Both the position numbers and the translations under genes were made by a program. From Chlorobaculum sp. (GTDB taxonomy: Bacteria > Bacteroidota > Chlorobiia > Chlorobiales > Chlorobiaceae), in NCBI GenBank assembly GCA_013334655.1, contig JAAXXD010000020.1:1-33493 (forward strand): a stretch of 33,493 nt of DNA, written 5' to 3'. Below, piece after piece: positions 15,897 through 24,216 of this stretch. Numbering within the stretch: the stretch's first letter is position 1; each line of letters starts with the position of its first letter. The notes under the pieces are model-generated. The model saw only the letters and a list, made by a program, of their open reading frames with translations, ran no database searches and was not told the DNA's origin.

Positions 15897-17039
15897 ATGC
15901 ACTTTGAAACGCTTGCCATCCATGACGGTAATACGCCGGAAGGGTGCGCCGGATCGGTGACTCCGCCGGTTTACCAGACTTCGACCTTCGCGCGGCCCAG
16001 CCTCGACGAGCGGGGGGAGTTCTTCTATTCGCGCATTGGCAACCCGACGCGCTCGGCGCTCGAAACGACTCTCGCCTTGCTTGAAAACGGCAAACACGCC
16101 ACGACCTTCGCCTCGGGCGTGGCGGCGATGATGGCGGCGATGCAGGTGCTCAGGCCGGGCGATCATGTCGTCTCCAGCCTCGACGTTTACGGCGGCAGTT
16201 ACCGCATTTTCGAGCAGCTCATGCGCCCGTGGGGTGTCGAGACCTCCTACGCGGCGAGCGAAGCGACGGAAAGCTATGTGGCGTGCATCCGCCCCGAAAC
16301 CCGCATGATCTGGGTCGAAACGCCATCCAATCCGCTTTTACAGATTTGCGACCTTCGCGCCCTTGCCGCAATCGCCAACGAGCGCGGCATCGTGCTCGCC
16401 GTGGACAACACCTTCGCCAGCCCCTACTTCCAGAGGCCGCTCGACCTAGGCGCCCACCTCGTTGTGCACAGCACCACCAAGTACCTCGGCGGCCACAGCG
16501 ATGTCATCGGCGGCGCGGTCATCGCCTCGGACGACAAGCTGCACCACGCCGTCCGCAACTATCAGGGGGCGGCGGGAGCGATTCCCGGCCCGTGGGATTG
16601 CTGGCTCGTCTCTCGCGGCATCAAGACGCTGAAAATCCGCATGGAGGAGCACCAGAAAAACGCGCTGCATCTGGCCCGCGCGCTCGAAAAGCATCCGGCG
16701 GTGAGCCGCGTCATCTACCCCGGACTGGCGTCGCACCCGCAGCACGAACTGGCAAAATCGCAGATGAGCGGCTTCGGCGGGATGCTCACCATCGCGCTCG
16801 GCGGCGGCCTTCCGGCGGTTCGCAAGATGCTCGGCGCTCTGAAGCTCTTCGTCATTGCCGACAGCCTCGGCGGCGTGGAGTCGCTCGTCGCCTCGCCCGC
16901 GCTGATGACCCTCGGCCCATTGAGCAGGGAGGAAAAGCATCGCCGCGCCTGCACCGACGACCTTGTGCGGCTCTCGATTGGCCTCGAAAACGCGGAGGAT
17001 CTCGAAGCGGACCTCCTTCAGGCACTTGCAACCATCTGA
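15897..17039 (+). CDS. Cystathionine gamma-synthase/lyase family enzyme
   Basis: A 380-residue PLP enzyme of the Cys/Met metabolism family. [12 protein letters not shown] (45-56) is the family block that binds phosphate across the dimer. The TFASG...AA glycine region is at 70-77, [10 protein letters not shown] at 168-177, and the PLP lysine is K195 in [10 protein letters not shown]. Members either make cystathionine from O-acyl-homoserine and cysteine (MetB) or cleave it to cysteine (MccB/CTH), and sequence alone does not settle which. The directly following cysteine synthase gene (12 bases) resembles mccA-mccB pairs of reverse transsulfuration, which favours the lyase role slightly. The length is typical. 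Confidence 0.88.
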   Translation: MHFETLAIHDGNTPEGCAGSVTPPVYQTSTFARPSLDERGEFFYSRIGNPTRSALETTLALLENGKHATTFASGVAAMMAAMQVLRPGDHVVSSLDVYGGSYRIFEQLMRPWGVETSYAASEATESYVACIRPETRMIWVETPSNPLLQICDLRALAAIANERGIVLAVDNTFASPYFQRPLDLGAHLVVHSTTKYLGGHSDVIGGAVIASDDKLHHAVRNYQGAAGAIPGPWDCWLVSRGIKTLKIRMEEHQKNALHLARALEKHPAVSRVIYPGLASHPQHELAKSQMSGFGGMLTIALGGGLPAVRKMLGALKLFVIADSLGGVESLVASPALMTLGPLSREEKHRRACTDDLVRLSIGLENAEDLEADLLQALATI

Positions 17040-17051
17040 ATCAGAAACCAC

Positions 17052-17984
17052 ATGGCCATCATCGCAAACATCACGAGCACCATCGGACGCACGCCGCTGG
17101 TGCGGCTCAACAAGCTCTCGGCGGGCCTCGAAGCCGATATTCTGCTCAAGCTCGAATTCTTCAACCCGCTCGGCAGCGTGAAGGATCGCATCGGACGTGC
17201 CATGATCGAGGCCGCCGAAGCCGAGGGGAAAATCGACGCCCGGACGCTCATCGTCGAGCCGACCAGCGGCAACACTGGAATCGCGCTCGCCTTCGTCTGC
17301 GCCGAGCGCGGCTACCGGTTGCTGCTCACGATGCCAGAAACGATGAGCCTCGAACGGCGCAAGCTGCTGCGCTACCTCGGCGCGGAGCTGGTGCTCACCC
17401 CCGGCTCGAAAGGGATGAAGGGGGCCATTGAGGAGGCGGCGCGGATCGTCGAGGCTGAAAAGAACAGCTTCAATCCCGGCCAGTTCAGCAACCCGGCCAA
17501 TCCACGGATTCACCAGGCGACCACCGGCCCCGAAATCTGGAACGACTCCGAGGGTAAGGTGGACATCCTCGTATCGGGCGTCGGCACGGGCGGCACCATC
17601 ACCGGCGCGTCGCGCTTCATCAAGGCGCTCAAGCCCGGCTTCAGAAGCATCGCCGTCGAACCGGCAGCCTCGCCGGTGCTCTCGGGCGGCCAGCCGGGGC
17701 CGCACAAAATCCAGGGCATCGGCGCGGGCTTCGTGCCCGACGTGCTCGACGTGTCGCTGATCGACGAGGTGGTGACGGTGAGCAACGAGGACGCCATCGC
17801 GACAGCCCGGGCGCTCGCCGCGCAGGAGGGCATCCTCTGCGGCATCTCATCGGGCGCGGCAGTTCACGCGGCCATCGAAGTAGCGAAACGCTCCTCGTCA
17901 GCAGGCAAAACCATCGTCGCCATCATCCCAAGCACCGGCGAACGCTACCTCAGCACCGACCTGTTCGCGGGCATCGAGGGGTAA
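17052..17984 (+). CDS. cysK: Cysteine synthase (O-acetylserine sulfhydrylase)
   Basis: A 310-residue PLP enzyme joining sulfide to O-acetylserine to give cysteine. The PLP lysine is K44 in GSVKDRIG, the substrate loop is TSGNTG (71-76), and the phosphate-binding GVGTGGT lies at about 177-183. GISSGAAV near residue 270 is the conserved late serine region. It starts [19 protein letters not shown], typical of CysK. It is co-transcribed with the upstream cystathionine enzyme gene. An O-acetylserine-dependent cystathionine beta-synthase (MccA) role is possible, because those enzymes are close relatives. It would capture sulfide made by the sulfite reductase encoded nearby. Confidence 0.92.
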   Translation: MAIIANITSTIGRTPLVRLNKLSAGLEADILLKLEFFNPLGSVKDRIGRAMIEAAEAEGKIDARTLIVEPTSGNTGIALAFVCAERGYRLLLTMPETMSLERRKLLRYLGAELVLTPGSKGMKGAIEEAARIVEAEKNSFNPGQFSNPANPRIHQATTGPEIWNDSEGKVDILVSGVGTGGTITGASRFIKALKPGFRSIAVEPAASPVLSGGQPGPHKIQGIGAGFVPDVLDVSLIDEVVTVSNEDAIATARALAAQEGILCGISSGAAVHAAIEVAKRSSSAGKTIVAIIPSTGERYLSTDLFAGIEG

Positions 17985-18014
17985 TAATGGACAATTGATA
18001 ATTGAATACTGTAG

Positions 18015-18035
18015 GGACGGGTCTTGTGCCCGTCC
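18015..18035. terminator. Hairpin after cysK
   Basis: GGACGGG-TCTTGTG-CCCGTCC is a perfect 7-bp GC-rich stem 30 bases past the cysK stop, followed by a pyrimidine stretch and TTTTT at 18046-18050. It may terminate the transcript. The motif also resembles a short dispersed repeat found between genes in several bacteria. Confidence 0.5.
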
Positions 18036-18084
18036 TCTTCTCCCTTTTTGAAGTCGCCTTGTCGGGCTTGATGCTGTCTTCTCT

Positions 18085-18161
18085 GTCATTGCGAGGAGCG
18101 AAGCGACGTGGCAATCCAGCGTTCTTATGCCTTTGGATTGCTTTGCGATGCTCGCAATGAC
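18085..18161. repeat. Palindromic intergenic repeat, type 2
   Basis: GTCATTGCGAG (18085-18095) is the reverse complement of CTCGCAATGAC (18151-18161). The inner arms GCGAAGC and GCTTTGC, and GGCAATCCA and TGGATTGC, also pair. The result is a compact hairpin element of a kind widely scattered in Chlorobi and Bacteroidetes intergenic DNA (from recall). It lies between cysK and thiS. Confidence 0.75.
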
Positions 18162-18282
18162 GATGGCTGGATGTCGGAGAAGATTGTTATCTGTAAGGCC
18201 GAGAGGCAATCACAATTCGTTTTGAGGCCAATGCGGAACGTGTATATTTGTCGTCAGTCACAAAACCAGAGGTTTCATTCCC

Positions 18283-18492
18283 ATGTCCACAATTAGCATA
18301 ATCCTGAACGGCGAGCGCAAGGAGGTTCCGGCGGGCGCGTCGGTGGCCGACCTGCTGAACAGCGTGGGCGCGGAATCGCAAAATGTGGCCGTCGTCGTCA
18401 ATGAGCACATCGTGCGCCCGGATGCGCGTGCATCGGTATTGTTGCAGGAAAACGACCAGGTTGAAATCCTCGTTTTCGCTGGAGGCGGCTGA
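18283..18492 (+). CDS. thiS: Sulfur carrier protein ThiS
   Basis: A 69-residue ubiquitin-fold protein. The start ISIILNGERKEVPAGASVADL and the end ILVFAGGG, with the required C-terminal Gly-Gly, are typical. ThiF adenylates that glycine and it is then converted to a thiocarboxylate, the sulfur donor for the thiazole ring built by ThiG. It is first in the thiS-G-H-F group, but separated from thiG by 147 bases containing a hairpin repeat. Confidence 0.95.
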   Translation: MSTISIILNGERKEVPAGASVADLLNSVGAESQNVAVVVNEHIVRPDARASVLLQENDQVEILVFAGGG

Positions 18493-18524
18493 AATAAAAC
18501 ACACTTTAAAAAGCGTCATGAGCG

Positions 18525-18615
18525 AGTCGAGTGCAAGGCGGACGGAGCGGAAAAACCGGAGTGTACACGCAGTACATGAGGATTTTGAGCACCGCCCAAC
18601 GCAGCAATCGGCTCG
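18525..18615. repeat. Structured hairpin repeat, type 3, copy 1
   Basis: A core palindrome, GTGTAC-ACGCA-GTACAT (18561-18577), is flanked by AAAAACCGGA and GAGGATTTT and by outer GC-rich arms (GGCGGACGG, CACCGCCC, then AATCGGCTCGC). A related element in the opposite orientation lies after thiF (21222-21312). It fills the gap between thiS and thiG and would be transcribed. Confidence 0.55.
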
Positions 18616-18639
18616 CGCAATAGGTTTTTATCTAACTCC

Positions 18640-19419
18640 ATGAATTCACTTCGTTTAGGCTCATATACCTTCTCATCCCGCCTGATTCTCGGCACCGGCA
18701 AATTCAGCAGCGCTTCGGCGATGATCGAGGCCGTCCGCGCTTCGGGCACGCAGCTCGTGACGGTCGCCCTGCGGCGCTTCAACCGCGAACAGTTGGAGGA
18801 CGATCTCTTCGGGCCGCTGTCGGAAATCGAGGGGCTGACGCTGATGCCCAACACCTCCGGCGCGGCCACGGCGCGTGAAGCCGTCAAGGCGGCTCGCATC
18901 TCGCGCGAACTTTCCGGCAGCCCGTTCATCAAGGTGGAGATTCATCCGAACCCGCACCACCTGATGCCCGACCCCATCGAGACCTGGGAGGCGTGCAAAA
19001 TTCTCGCCGCCGAAGGGTTCATCGTCATGCCCTACATTCCGGCGGATCCGGTGCTCGCCAAGCGGCTCGAAGAGGTCGGTTGCAGCTCGGTAATGCCACT
19101 CGGCTCGGCCATCGGCAGCGGACAGGGGCTTTCGACCGCCGAAATGGTGAAGCTCATCATCCGCGAAAGCAATATTCCAGTGATTGTGGACGCCGGATTG
19201 CGCTCGCCCTCCGAGGCGTGCGCGGCGATGGAGATGGGGTGCGAGGCGGTGCTCGTGAACAGCGCCGTGGCGGTGGCCCGCGATCCGGCGGCGATGGCAA
19301 GCGCTTTCGCCAAAGCGGTCGAGGCGGGATTCGAGGCTCGCAACGCAGGCTTGATGCCGCGTTCGGGCGCGGCGGTCGCCACCAGCCTGCTCACCTCGTT
19401 CCTCGGAGCGGCCTCATGA
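18640..19419 (+). CDS. thiG: Thiazole synthase ThiG
   Basis: A 259-residue TIM-barrel enzyme that forms the thiazole phosphate of thiamine from deoxyxylulose phosphate, dehydroglycine and ThiS thiocarboxylate. The start [15 protein letters not shown] is typical. The Schiff-base lysine is K98 in FIKVEIHPN. Phosphate-binding segments are [12 protein letters not shown] and [13 protein letters not shown], and the late [13 protein letters not shown] block is conserved. It overlaps thiH by the ATGA motif. Dehydroglycine in this organism would come from ThiH (tyrosine lyase), an anaerobic route. Confidence 0.95.
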   Translation: MNSLRLGSYTFSSRLILGTGKFSSASAMIEAVRASGTQLVTVALRRFNREQLEDDLFGPLSEIEGLTLMPNTSGAATAREAVKAARISRELSGSPFIKVEIHPNPHHLMPDPIETWEACKILAAEGFIVMPYIPADPVLAKRLEEVGCSSVMPLGSAIGSGQGLSTAEMVKLIIRESNIPVIVDAGLRSPSEACAAMEMGCEAVLVNSAVAVARDPAAMASAFAKAVEAGFEARNAGLMPRSGAAVATSLLTSFLGAAS

Positions 19420-20483
19420 GCTCGCTGCCCGCATGGCTGACGGACGAGCGGCTCTCGGCGGACATCGAGCCGCTGCTCCGGCAAATGGACGACGAGTCGC
19501 TCGAACGCCTCGCCGCCGAAGCGCAGGCGGTGACGCTGCGCCGTTTCGGGCGCATCATCTCGCTCTACGCGCCGCTCTACCTCTCCAACTTCTGTTCGAG
19601 CGGCTGCGTCTATTGCGGCTTCGCATCGGACAGAACGTCGCCGCGCCGCAAGCTCGATGTGGGCGAAATCGAAAAGGAGCTGATGGCGATGAAAGCGCTT
19701 GGAATCGGCGACGTGCTGCTGCTCACCGGCGAGCGCACTGCGGCGGTGGGATTCGACTATCTGCGCCGCGCCGTGGAGATCGCCGCGCGACACATGCCGC
19801 GCGTGGTCGTCGAGGCGTTTCCGATGAGCGTCGCCGAGTATCGCGGCCTCGCCGAGTGCGGCTGCACCGGCATCACGATCTACCAGGAGACCTACGACCC
19901 GGAAAATTATCGCGAGCTGCACCGCTGGGGGCCGAAACAGGATTTCCTCGAACGGCTCGAAACGCCGGAACGCGCCATCACCGGCGGCATCCGAAGCGTC
20001 GGCATCGGTGCCTTGCTCGGTCTGTCGGAGCCGGTCGGCGAAGCGCTCGCCGTGCTTCGTCACGCGCGGCATCTGTGCCGGACGTACTGGAAGGCGGGCG
20101 TCTCGGTCTCCTTCCCGCGCATCCGCCCGCAGGAGGGCGGCTTCCAGCCCAACTTCACGGTGTCGGATCGCTTCCTCGCGAGGATGATCTTCGCCTTCCG
20201 CGTCGGAATGGCGGATGTCGATCTGGTGCTTTCGACCCGCGAAAGTTCGACCTTTCGGGACGGCATGGCGGGCCTCGGCATCACCCGCATGAGCATCGCC
20301 AGCCGCACCACCGTTGGCGGCTACGTCGAGGCGGACGCCACGAGCGCGAGCCAGTTCGAGGTGTGCGACGACCGGAGCGCCGAGGCGTTCTGCGCCGCCT
20401 TGCGAGCCAAAAATTTCGACCCGGTTTTCAAGAACTGGGACGCGGCCTACAACAACCCGCTCGCCGCCGAGGAGTCGGCATGA
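19416..20483 (+). CDS. thiH: 2-Iminoacetate synthase ThiH (radical SAM)
   Basis: A 355-residue radical SAM enzyme that cleaves tyrosine to dehydroglycine and p-cresol, the oxygen-sensitive alternative to ThiO. The cluster motif CxxxCxxC is C60, C64, C67 in [12 protein letters not shown]. Other family blocks are [16 protein letters not shown] and [14 protein letters not shown], and [13 protein letters not shown]. The start ATG (19416) overlaps the thiG stop by four bases (ATGA), indicating translational coupling. It ends in an ATGA overlap with thiF. Confidence 0.95.
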   Translation: MSSLPAWLTDERLSADIEPLLRQMDDESLERLAAEAQAVTLRRFGRIISLYAPLYLSNFCSSGCVYCGFASDRTSPRRKLDVGEIEKELMAMKALGIGDVLLLTGERTAAVGFDYLRRAVEIAARHMPRVVVEAFPMSVAEYRGLAECGCTGITIYQETYDPENYRELHRWGPKQDFLERLETPERAITGGIRSVGIGALLGLSEPVGEALAVLRHARHLCRTYWKAGVSVSFPRIRPQEGGFQPNFTVSDRFLARMIFAFRVGMADVDLVLSTRESSTFRDGMAGLGITRMSIASRTTVGGYVEADATSASQFEVCDDRSAEAFCAALRAKNFDPVFKNWDAAYNNPLAAEESA

Positions 20484-21217
20484 GCCTCTGCGACGAGCAG
20501 CGCCAGCGCTACGCCCGCCACCTCGCGCTGCCGGAGATCGGCGAAGAGAGACAGGAGAAGCTGCTCCGCTCGAAGGTGCTGGTGATCGGCGCAGGCGGTC
20601 TCGGCTCCCCGGCGGCCTTCTACCTCGCGGCGGCAGGCATCGGCACGATTGGCCTCATGGACGGCGACTCGGTTGATCTCTCCAACCTTCAGCGCCAGAT
20701 TCTGCACACCACCGCTTCCGTCGGCGCGAACAAAACCGCCTCCGCGCGAGAGCGTCTCGAAGCGCTCGATCCCGCAATCCACATCGAGCCATACCCGTTT
20801 CGCCTGAGCGCCGAAAACGCGCCGGAGATTCTCGCCGGATACGACTTCGTCATCGACGCCACGGACAACTTCGACTCGAAATTCCTCATCGCCCGCGCCT
20901 GCCACGAAGCGAAAAAACCCTGGTCACACGCCGGAATCCGCAACTTCCACGGCCAGACCATGACCGTCATTCCGGGCGAGACCGCCTGCTACCGCTGCAT
21001 CTTCCACGAAGAGGGCGCACCGAAAAACGCCATCCCGCAAGGCCCCATAGGCGCACTGCCGGGCATCATCGGCTCGATCCAAGCTATCGAAGCGATCAAA
21101 TATTTGCTCGGCATCGGTACGCTTTTGACGGACGCGCTGCTGACATTCGACGCGCTGGCGATGAACTTCCGCAAGGTGACGGTGCACCGCGATGCTGGGT
21201 GTGCGTTGTGCGGGTGA
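20480..21217 (+). CDS. thiF: ThiS adenylyltransferase ThiF (MoeB/HesA family)
   Basis: A 245-residue E1-like enzyme. It has RYARHLALPEIGEERQEKLL at the start, the nucleotide-binding GAGGLGSPAA (37-46), the DxDxVDLSNLQRQI-type block and DATDNFDSK. Zinc-binding pairs are CYRC (about 169-172) and CALC at the very C terminus. It activates the ThiS C terminus with ATP. The same family serves molybdopterin (MoeB), but the operon with thiSGH argues for ThiF. It starts inside the end of thiH (ATGA) and closes the operon. Confidence 0.93.
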   Translation: MSLCDEQRQRYARHLALPEIGEERQEKLLRSKVLVIGAGGLGSPAAFYLAAAGIGTIGLMDGDSVDLSNLQRQILHTTASVGANKTASARERLEALDPAIHIEPYPFRLSAENAPEILAGYDFVIDATDNFDSKFLIARACHEAKKPWSHAGIRNFHGQTMTVIPGETACYRCIFHEEGAPKNAIPQGPIGALPGIIGSIQAIEAIKYLLGIGTLLTDALLTFDALAMNFRKVTVHRDAGCALCG

Positions 21218-21221
21218 GAAG

Positions 21222-21312
21222 CGATTGACGCGAGAGGATTTCTTTGAAAATCAGGCGTACGCTTCGTACACAGAGCTTTAAGCCTCCCCTGCGGCTTGTG
21301 CACTTCTCACCG
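21222..21312. repeat. Structured hairpin repeat, type 3, copy 2 (inverted)
   Basis: On the minus strand a core GTGTAC-GAAGC-GTACGC with a following GATTTT, and a distal tail ending CAATCGC, mirrors the layout of the element at 18525-18615 (GTGTAC-ACGCA-GTACAT, GATTTT, AATCGGC). It follows the thiF stop directly. The arms differ in sequence but keep the fold, as in dispersed structured repeats. Confidence 0.4.
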
Positions 21313-21412
21313 ATCAACATTATTGATCCTGTACCCAATGACTGACTATAGTGGTCCCCGATTTTCGGACAGCGGATTATGGTGGTAACTTGCCTGAAAA
21401 CAGTGTCAAGTT

Positions 21413-21737
21413 ATGAGCGAGAAGAAACGCAACAAGTTCACGGCACCGTTCAAAGCCAAGGTCGCGCTGGAGGCGATCCGGGGCGACAAAAACATTGAAC
21501 GAAATCGGCAAGGAATTCGGTGTACACCCGTCCCAGGTCGGGCTGTGGAAACGAGAACTGCTCGAGAACGCTCCCGGAATTTTCGATGCGCAGCGAGGGC
21601 CGAAACCAGTCGATCCGTCATCGGATACTGAAAAGCTCTACACCGAAATCGGTCGGCTCAAGGTTCAACTGGATTGGCTTAAAAAAAAGTCGGGCCTTAC
21701 CTGTGAAGCTGCGGAAAAGCTGGATCAGCGGCGATGA
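21413..21737 (+). pseudogene. IS3-family orfA, frameshifted
   Basis: The N terminus MSEKKRNKFTAPFKAKVAL and the part LNEIGKEFGVHPSQVGLWKR form an IS3 OrfA helix-turn-helix, but in different frames. One extra A in the five-A run at about 21488-21492 separates them: four As would restore GDK-TLNEIGK. The protein continues to [17 protein letters not shown], a leucine-zipper-like oligomerisation region. The break may be a real mutation or a homopolymer sequencing error. Confidence 0.75.
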
Positions 21738-22584
21738 GCCGTTGCCGGTCTCGACGCAATGCCAACTGGTCGAGGTCAGTCGCGCGAGTTATTACGTCAA
21801 GCCAGAGCCGTATTCGCCCAGTGACAATGACCTGCTGCTGATGCGTCTGATCGACGAGGAGTACACGCTCCATCCATTTTACGGCAGCCGACGGATGCGT
21901 CAGATTCTGCTGAAAAAAGGGTATGTTGTCAACCGGAAACGGGTGCAGCGTTTGATGCGGCAGTTGGGGCTGGCGGGGATGGCTCCGGGGCCAAACACCA
22001 GCAAGCCGCATCCTGAGCATAAGGTCTATCCTTATCTCTTGCGGGGAGTTAGCGTCACCAGGCCGAATCAGGTCTGGTCAACGGATATCACGTATTGTCG
22101 GCTGCCACAGGGGTTCATGTACCTCGTGGCGATCATCGACTGGTACTCAAGCAAGGCGCTGGCGTGGCGGCTGTCGAACTCGATAGAGAGCATTTTTTGC
22201 GTGGAATGTCTTGAAGAGGCGATCCGAAAGTATGGCGTACCGGAAATCTTCAACAGCGATCAGGGCGCGCAATTCACCAGTGACGTATTTATCCGGGCGC
22301 TCATGAAGTATCCGACGATTCGCATCAGCATGGACGGTCGCGGCAGGGCGCTGGACAACATTTTTGTCGAACGGCTCTGGAGGAGCGTCAAGCATGAAGA
22401 CCTCTCCCTGAAAGGCTACGGGACAGTGGTTGAATTGAAGCCGGGGTTAGCGGAGTACTTCCGTCTGTACAACACGGAGCGGCCGCATCAGTCGCTGGGG
22501 TACAGAACCCCGGACGAGGTGTACGCAAGCGGTACTGGTGGCGGTGCTCACATCGTTGACAAAGTCTCAAAAGCAACCCTCTGA
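21682..22584 (+). CDS. IS3-family transposase OrfB (DDE integrase)
   Basis: A roughly 300-codon catalytic part. HTH_21-type segment [24 protein letters not shown] precedes the RNase H-like core. Its first Asp is in WSTDITYC, the second in [11 protein letters not shown], and the Glu in [15 protein letters not shown], followed by [15 protein letters not shown]. There is no start codon near the beginning. In IS3 elements OrfB is made by frameshifting from OrfA, and an A8G run (21681-21689) lies at the overlap. However, the step needed here is +1 rather than the usual -1, since orfA residues SGL and orfB residues PVKL join if one base near 21698-21702 is skipped. A second small mutation is therefore possible. 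Confidence 0.8.
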   Translation, partial: KKSRALPVKLRKSWISGDEPLPVSTQCQLVEVSRASYYVKPEPYSPSDNDLLLMRLIDEEYTLHPFYGSRRMRQILLKKGYVVNRKRVQRLMRQLGLAGMAPGPNTSKPHPEHKVYPYLLRGVSVTRPNQVWSTDITYCRLPQGFMYLVAIIDWYSSKALAWRLSNSIESIFCVECLEEAIRKYGVPEIFNSDQGAQFTSDVFIRALMKYPTIRISMDGRGRALDNIFVERLWRSVKHEDLSLKGYGTVVELKPGLAEYFRLYNTERPHQSLGYRTPDEVYASGTGGGAHIVDKVSKATL

Positions 22585-22864
22585 TGGGTCGTCAGAGGTT
22601 ACAGCGCAGCATCAATCAGCTGCATGAACAACAGCGAGTTACCAGCTTAAACTCGACCCGATTTTGTCTGACGGCAGGGGTCCACTTCACTTGCGCCTTG
22701 CTTCCAAACAGATTTCGACAACAGCAGACACCATCAACCAGCTAACTCGGCAAACCCGATTCTCCACTTCCATCTGAGTCAAAACACCGTAACTCACACT
22801 GCCCAACTCTCTCGCGATTTTCGTAATTTATATCATGGATTGTTGAAGTAATTCGTTACAGATT

Positions 22865-24031
22865 ATGAAAATCGGAATCTCCTGTCATCATACCTACGGC
22901 GGAAGCGGGGCGGTGGCTACCGAGTTGGGGAAGGCGCTGGCCATGAAGGGGCATACGGTGCACTTTTTCAGCCAGGCGGCTCCGTTTCGGCTTGGGCTCT
23001 ACTCGAAGAACATCCACTGCCACGAGATCGAGGCTATGAACTATCCGCTGTTCGAGACGCCGTACCACTCGCTGGCCTTGGCGTCGAAAATCGCCGAGGT
23101 GGCGTATTACGAAAAGCTCGACGTCGTGCATGCGCATTACGCCATTCCGCACGCCATCAGCGCCATGCTGGCCCGGCAGATGCTCGAAGAGAAGTGTCCC
23201 GCATCGGATTGCTTCCGCATCGTCACGACGCTGCACGGCACCGACATTACCATCGTCGGGGCGGACAAGAGCATGAAGGATGCCGTGCGGCTCGCTATCA
23301 ACAAGTCGGACGGCGTGACGGCGGTGTCGGGCTACCTCCGGGACGAGACCATCCGCATGTTTGCGCCGCGCAAGCCGATTGAAGTAATTTACAACTTCGT
23401 CGATACCAGCGTATTCAGGCGAATGCCCGGGCGCCGGGAGCTGCTCGGGATCGATGAGGGCAAGGTGGTGATTCATATCTCGAACTTCCGGCCCGTCAAG
23501 CGCATTATGGATGTGCTGGCGGTGTTCGAGCGCATCCAGCGCGAGATTCCTGCCACGCTCTTGCTCGTGGGTGACGGGCCGGATCGCGGCGAGGCGGAGA
23601 CCTGGGTCAGAAACAACGGGCTTGGTGGCCGCGTGCGCTTTCTCGGCAAGCTGAACGACATCGTGCCGCTGCTCTCCATCGCCGACCTGATGCTCATGCC
23701 GAGCAACGTCGAGTCGTTCGGTCTCGCGGCGCTCGAAGCGATGGCGTGCGGCGTGCCGGTCGTCGTGACCGATGCAGGCGGCTTTCCGGAGTTCGTGCGG
23801 CAGGGGGTGGACGGATTCCGCCATCCGCATGGTGACATCGAGGGGATGAGCCGGAGCGCACTCTCGATTCTCAAGAATGAGGCTGTCTGGCGGCGCTTTT
23901 CGGAGGCCGCAGTAAACCAGGCAGGGCAGTTCGAGACCGCCCTGAAGGTTGAAGAGTATGAAGCGTTTTACCGCAGGCTCATCGACGAAGCCCGCGAGCG
24001 GAATACGTCAGAAAACGATAAAAACAGATAA
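22865..24031 (+). CDS. bshA: N-acetyl-alpha-glucosaminyl L-malate synthase BshA
   Basis: A 388-residue GT4-family glycosyltransferase, the first step of bacillithiol synthesis (UDP-GlcNAc plus malate). BshA-specific features are the start MKIGISCHHTYGGSGAVATE, with the GGSG UDP-binding loop, and TTLHGTDITIVG (about residues 120-131). The C-terminal Rossmann half has HISNFRPVKR and the nucleotide-sugar motif PSNVESFGLAALEAMACGVPVV. Green sulfur bacteria make N-methyl-bacillithiol, so the assignment fits. A generic glycosyltransferase of the same family is the alternative. It follows the IS element by about 175 bases and appears monocistronic. Confidence 0.88.
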   Translation: MKIGISCHHTYGGSGAVATELGKALAMKGHTVHFFSQAAPFRLGLYSKNIHCHEIEAMNYPLFETPYHSLALASKIAEVAYYEKLDVVHAHYAIPHAISAMLARQMLEEKCPASDCFRIVTTLHGTDITIVGADKSMKDAVRLAINKSDGVTAVSGYLRDETIRMFAPRKPIEVIYNFVDTSVFRRMPGRRELLGIDEGKVVIHISNFRPVKRIMDVLAVFERIQREIPATLLLVGDGPDRGEAETWVRNNGLGGRVRFLGKLNDIVPLLSIADLMLMPSNVESFGLAALEAMACGVPVVVTDAGGFPEFVRQGVDGFRHPHGDIEGMSRSALSILKNEAVWRRFSEAAVNQAGQFETALKVEEYEAFYRRLIDEARERNTSENDKNR

Positions 24032-24050
24032 TCCGAGCTTGCTGTCAATT

Positions 24051-24175
24051 GTCATTCTGAACGAAGTGAAGAATCCAGTTTTGGCGCAATGTCACGATAG
24101 TTGATTAATCTGCAATACATTACGAAAATCCTATGGATTCTTCGCCCCGACTGAAGTCGGGACTCAGAATGACAG
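24051..24175. repeat. Palindromic intergenic repeat, type 1, copy C
   Basis: GTCATTCTGA at 24051 is matched by CAGAATGACAG ending at 24175, with inner GAAGAATCCA and TGGATTCTTC. It lies in the convergent gap between bshA and mreB. The right arm carries an extra small hairpin, CCCGACTGAAGTCGGG, absent in copy B but paralleled on the left arm of copy A (CCCGACCACTATCGGG). Confidence 0.8.
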
Positions 24176-24216
24176 AAAAAGAAGGCTTATCATCCCGCCA
24201 ATAAGATCATTTCTTC

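Larger units (their letters stand above)
21347..22689 (+). mobile_element. IS3-family insertion sequence, about 1.34 kb
   Basis: It is bounded by imperfect inverted ends. The left end reads TATAGTGGTCCCC at 21347-21359. The right end, reverse-complemented, reads TGAAGTGGACCCC from 22689, sharing AGTGG-x-CCCC. Between them lie an orfA-like and an orfB-like frame with the IS3 arrangement (helix-turn-helix protein, then DDE integrase). Exact ends and a target duplication could not be confirmed: no matching 3-base repeat is obvious. It lies between the thi genes and bshA, and orfA is frameshifted, so the copy is probably not autonomous. Confidence 0.8.

Noticed and set aside
16446-17705. A 419-codon minus-strand frame across the cystathionine enzyme and cysK
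   Set aside because: It spans two well-supported plus-strand genes and their gap, with no recognised family; typical GC-bias shadow.
17898-18209. Minus-strand frame with AIVIASIAKQSKG and HVASLLAMT
   Set aside because: It is a translation of the type 2 palindromic repeat, not a protein gene.
18493-18639. TPP riboswitch in the thi operon
   Set aside because: The conserved CTGAGA and ACCTGA-type boxes were not found before thiS or in the thiS-thiG gap.
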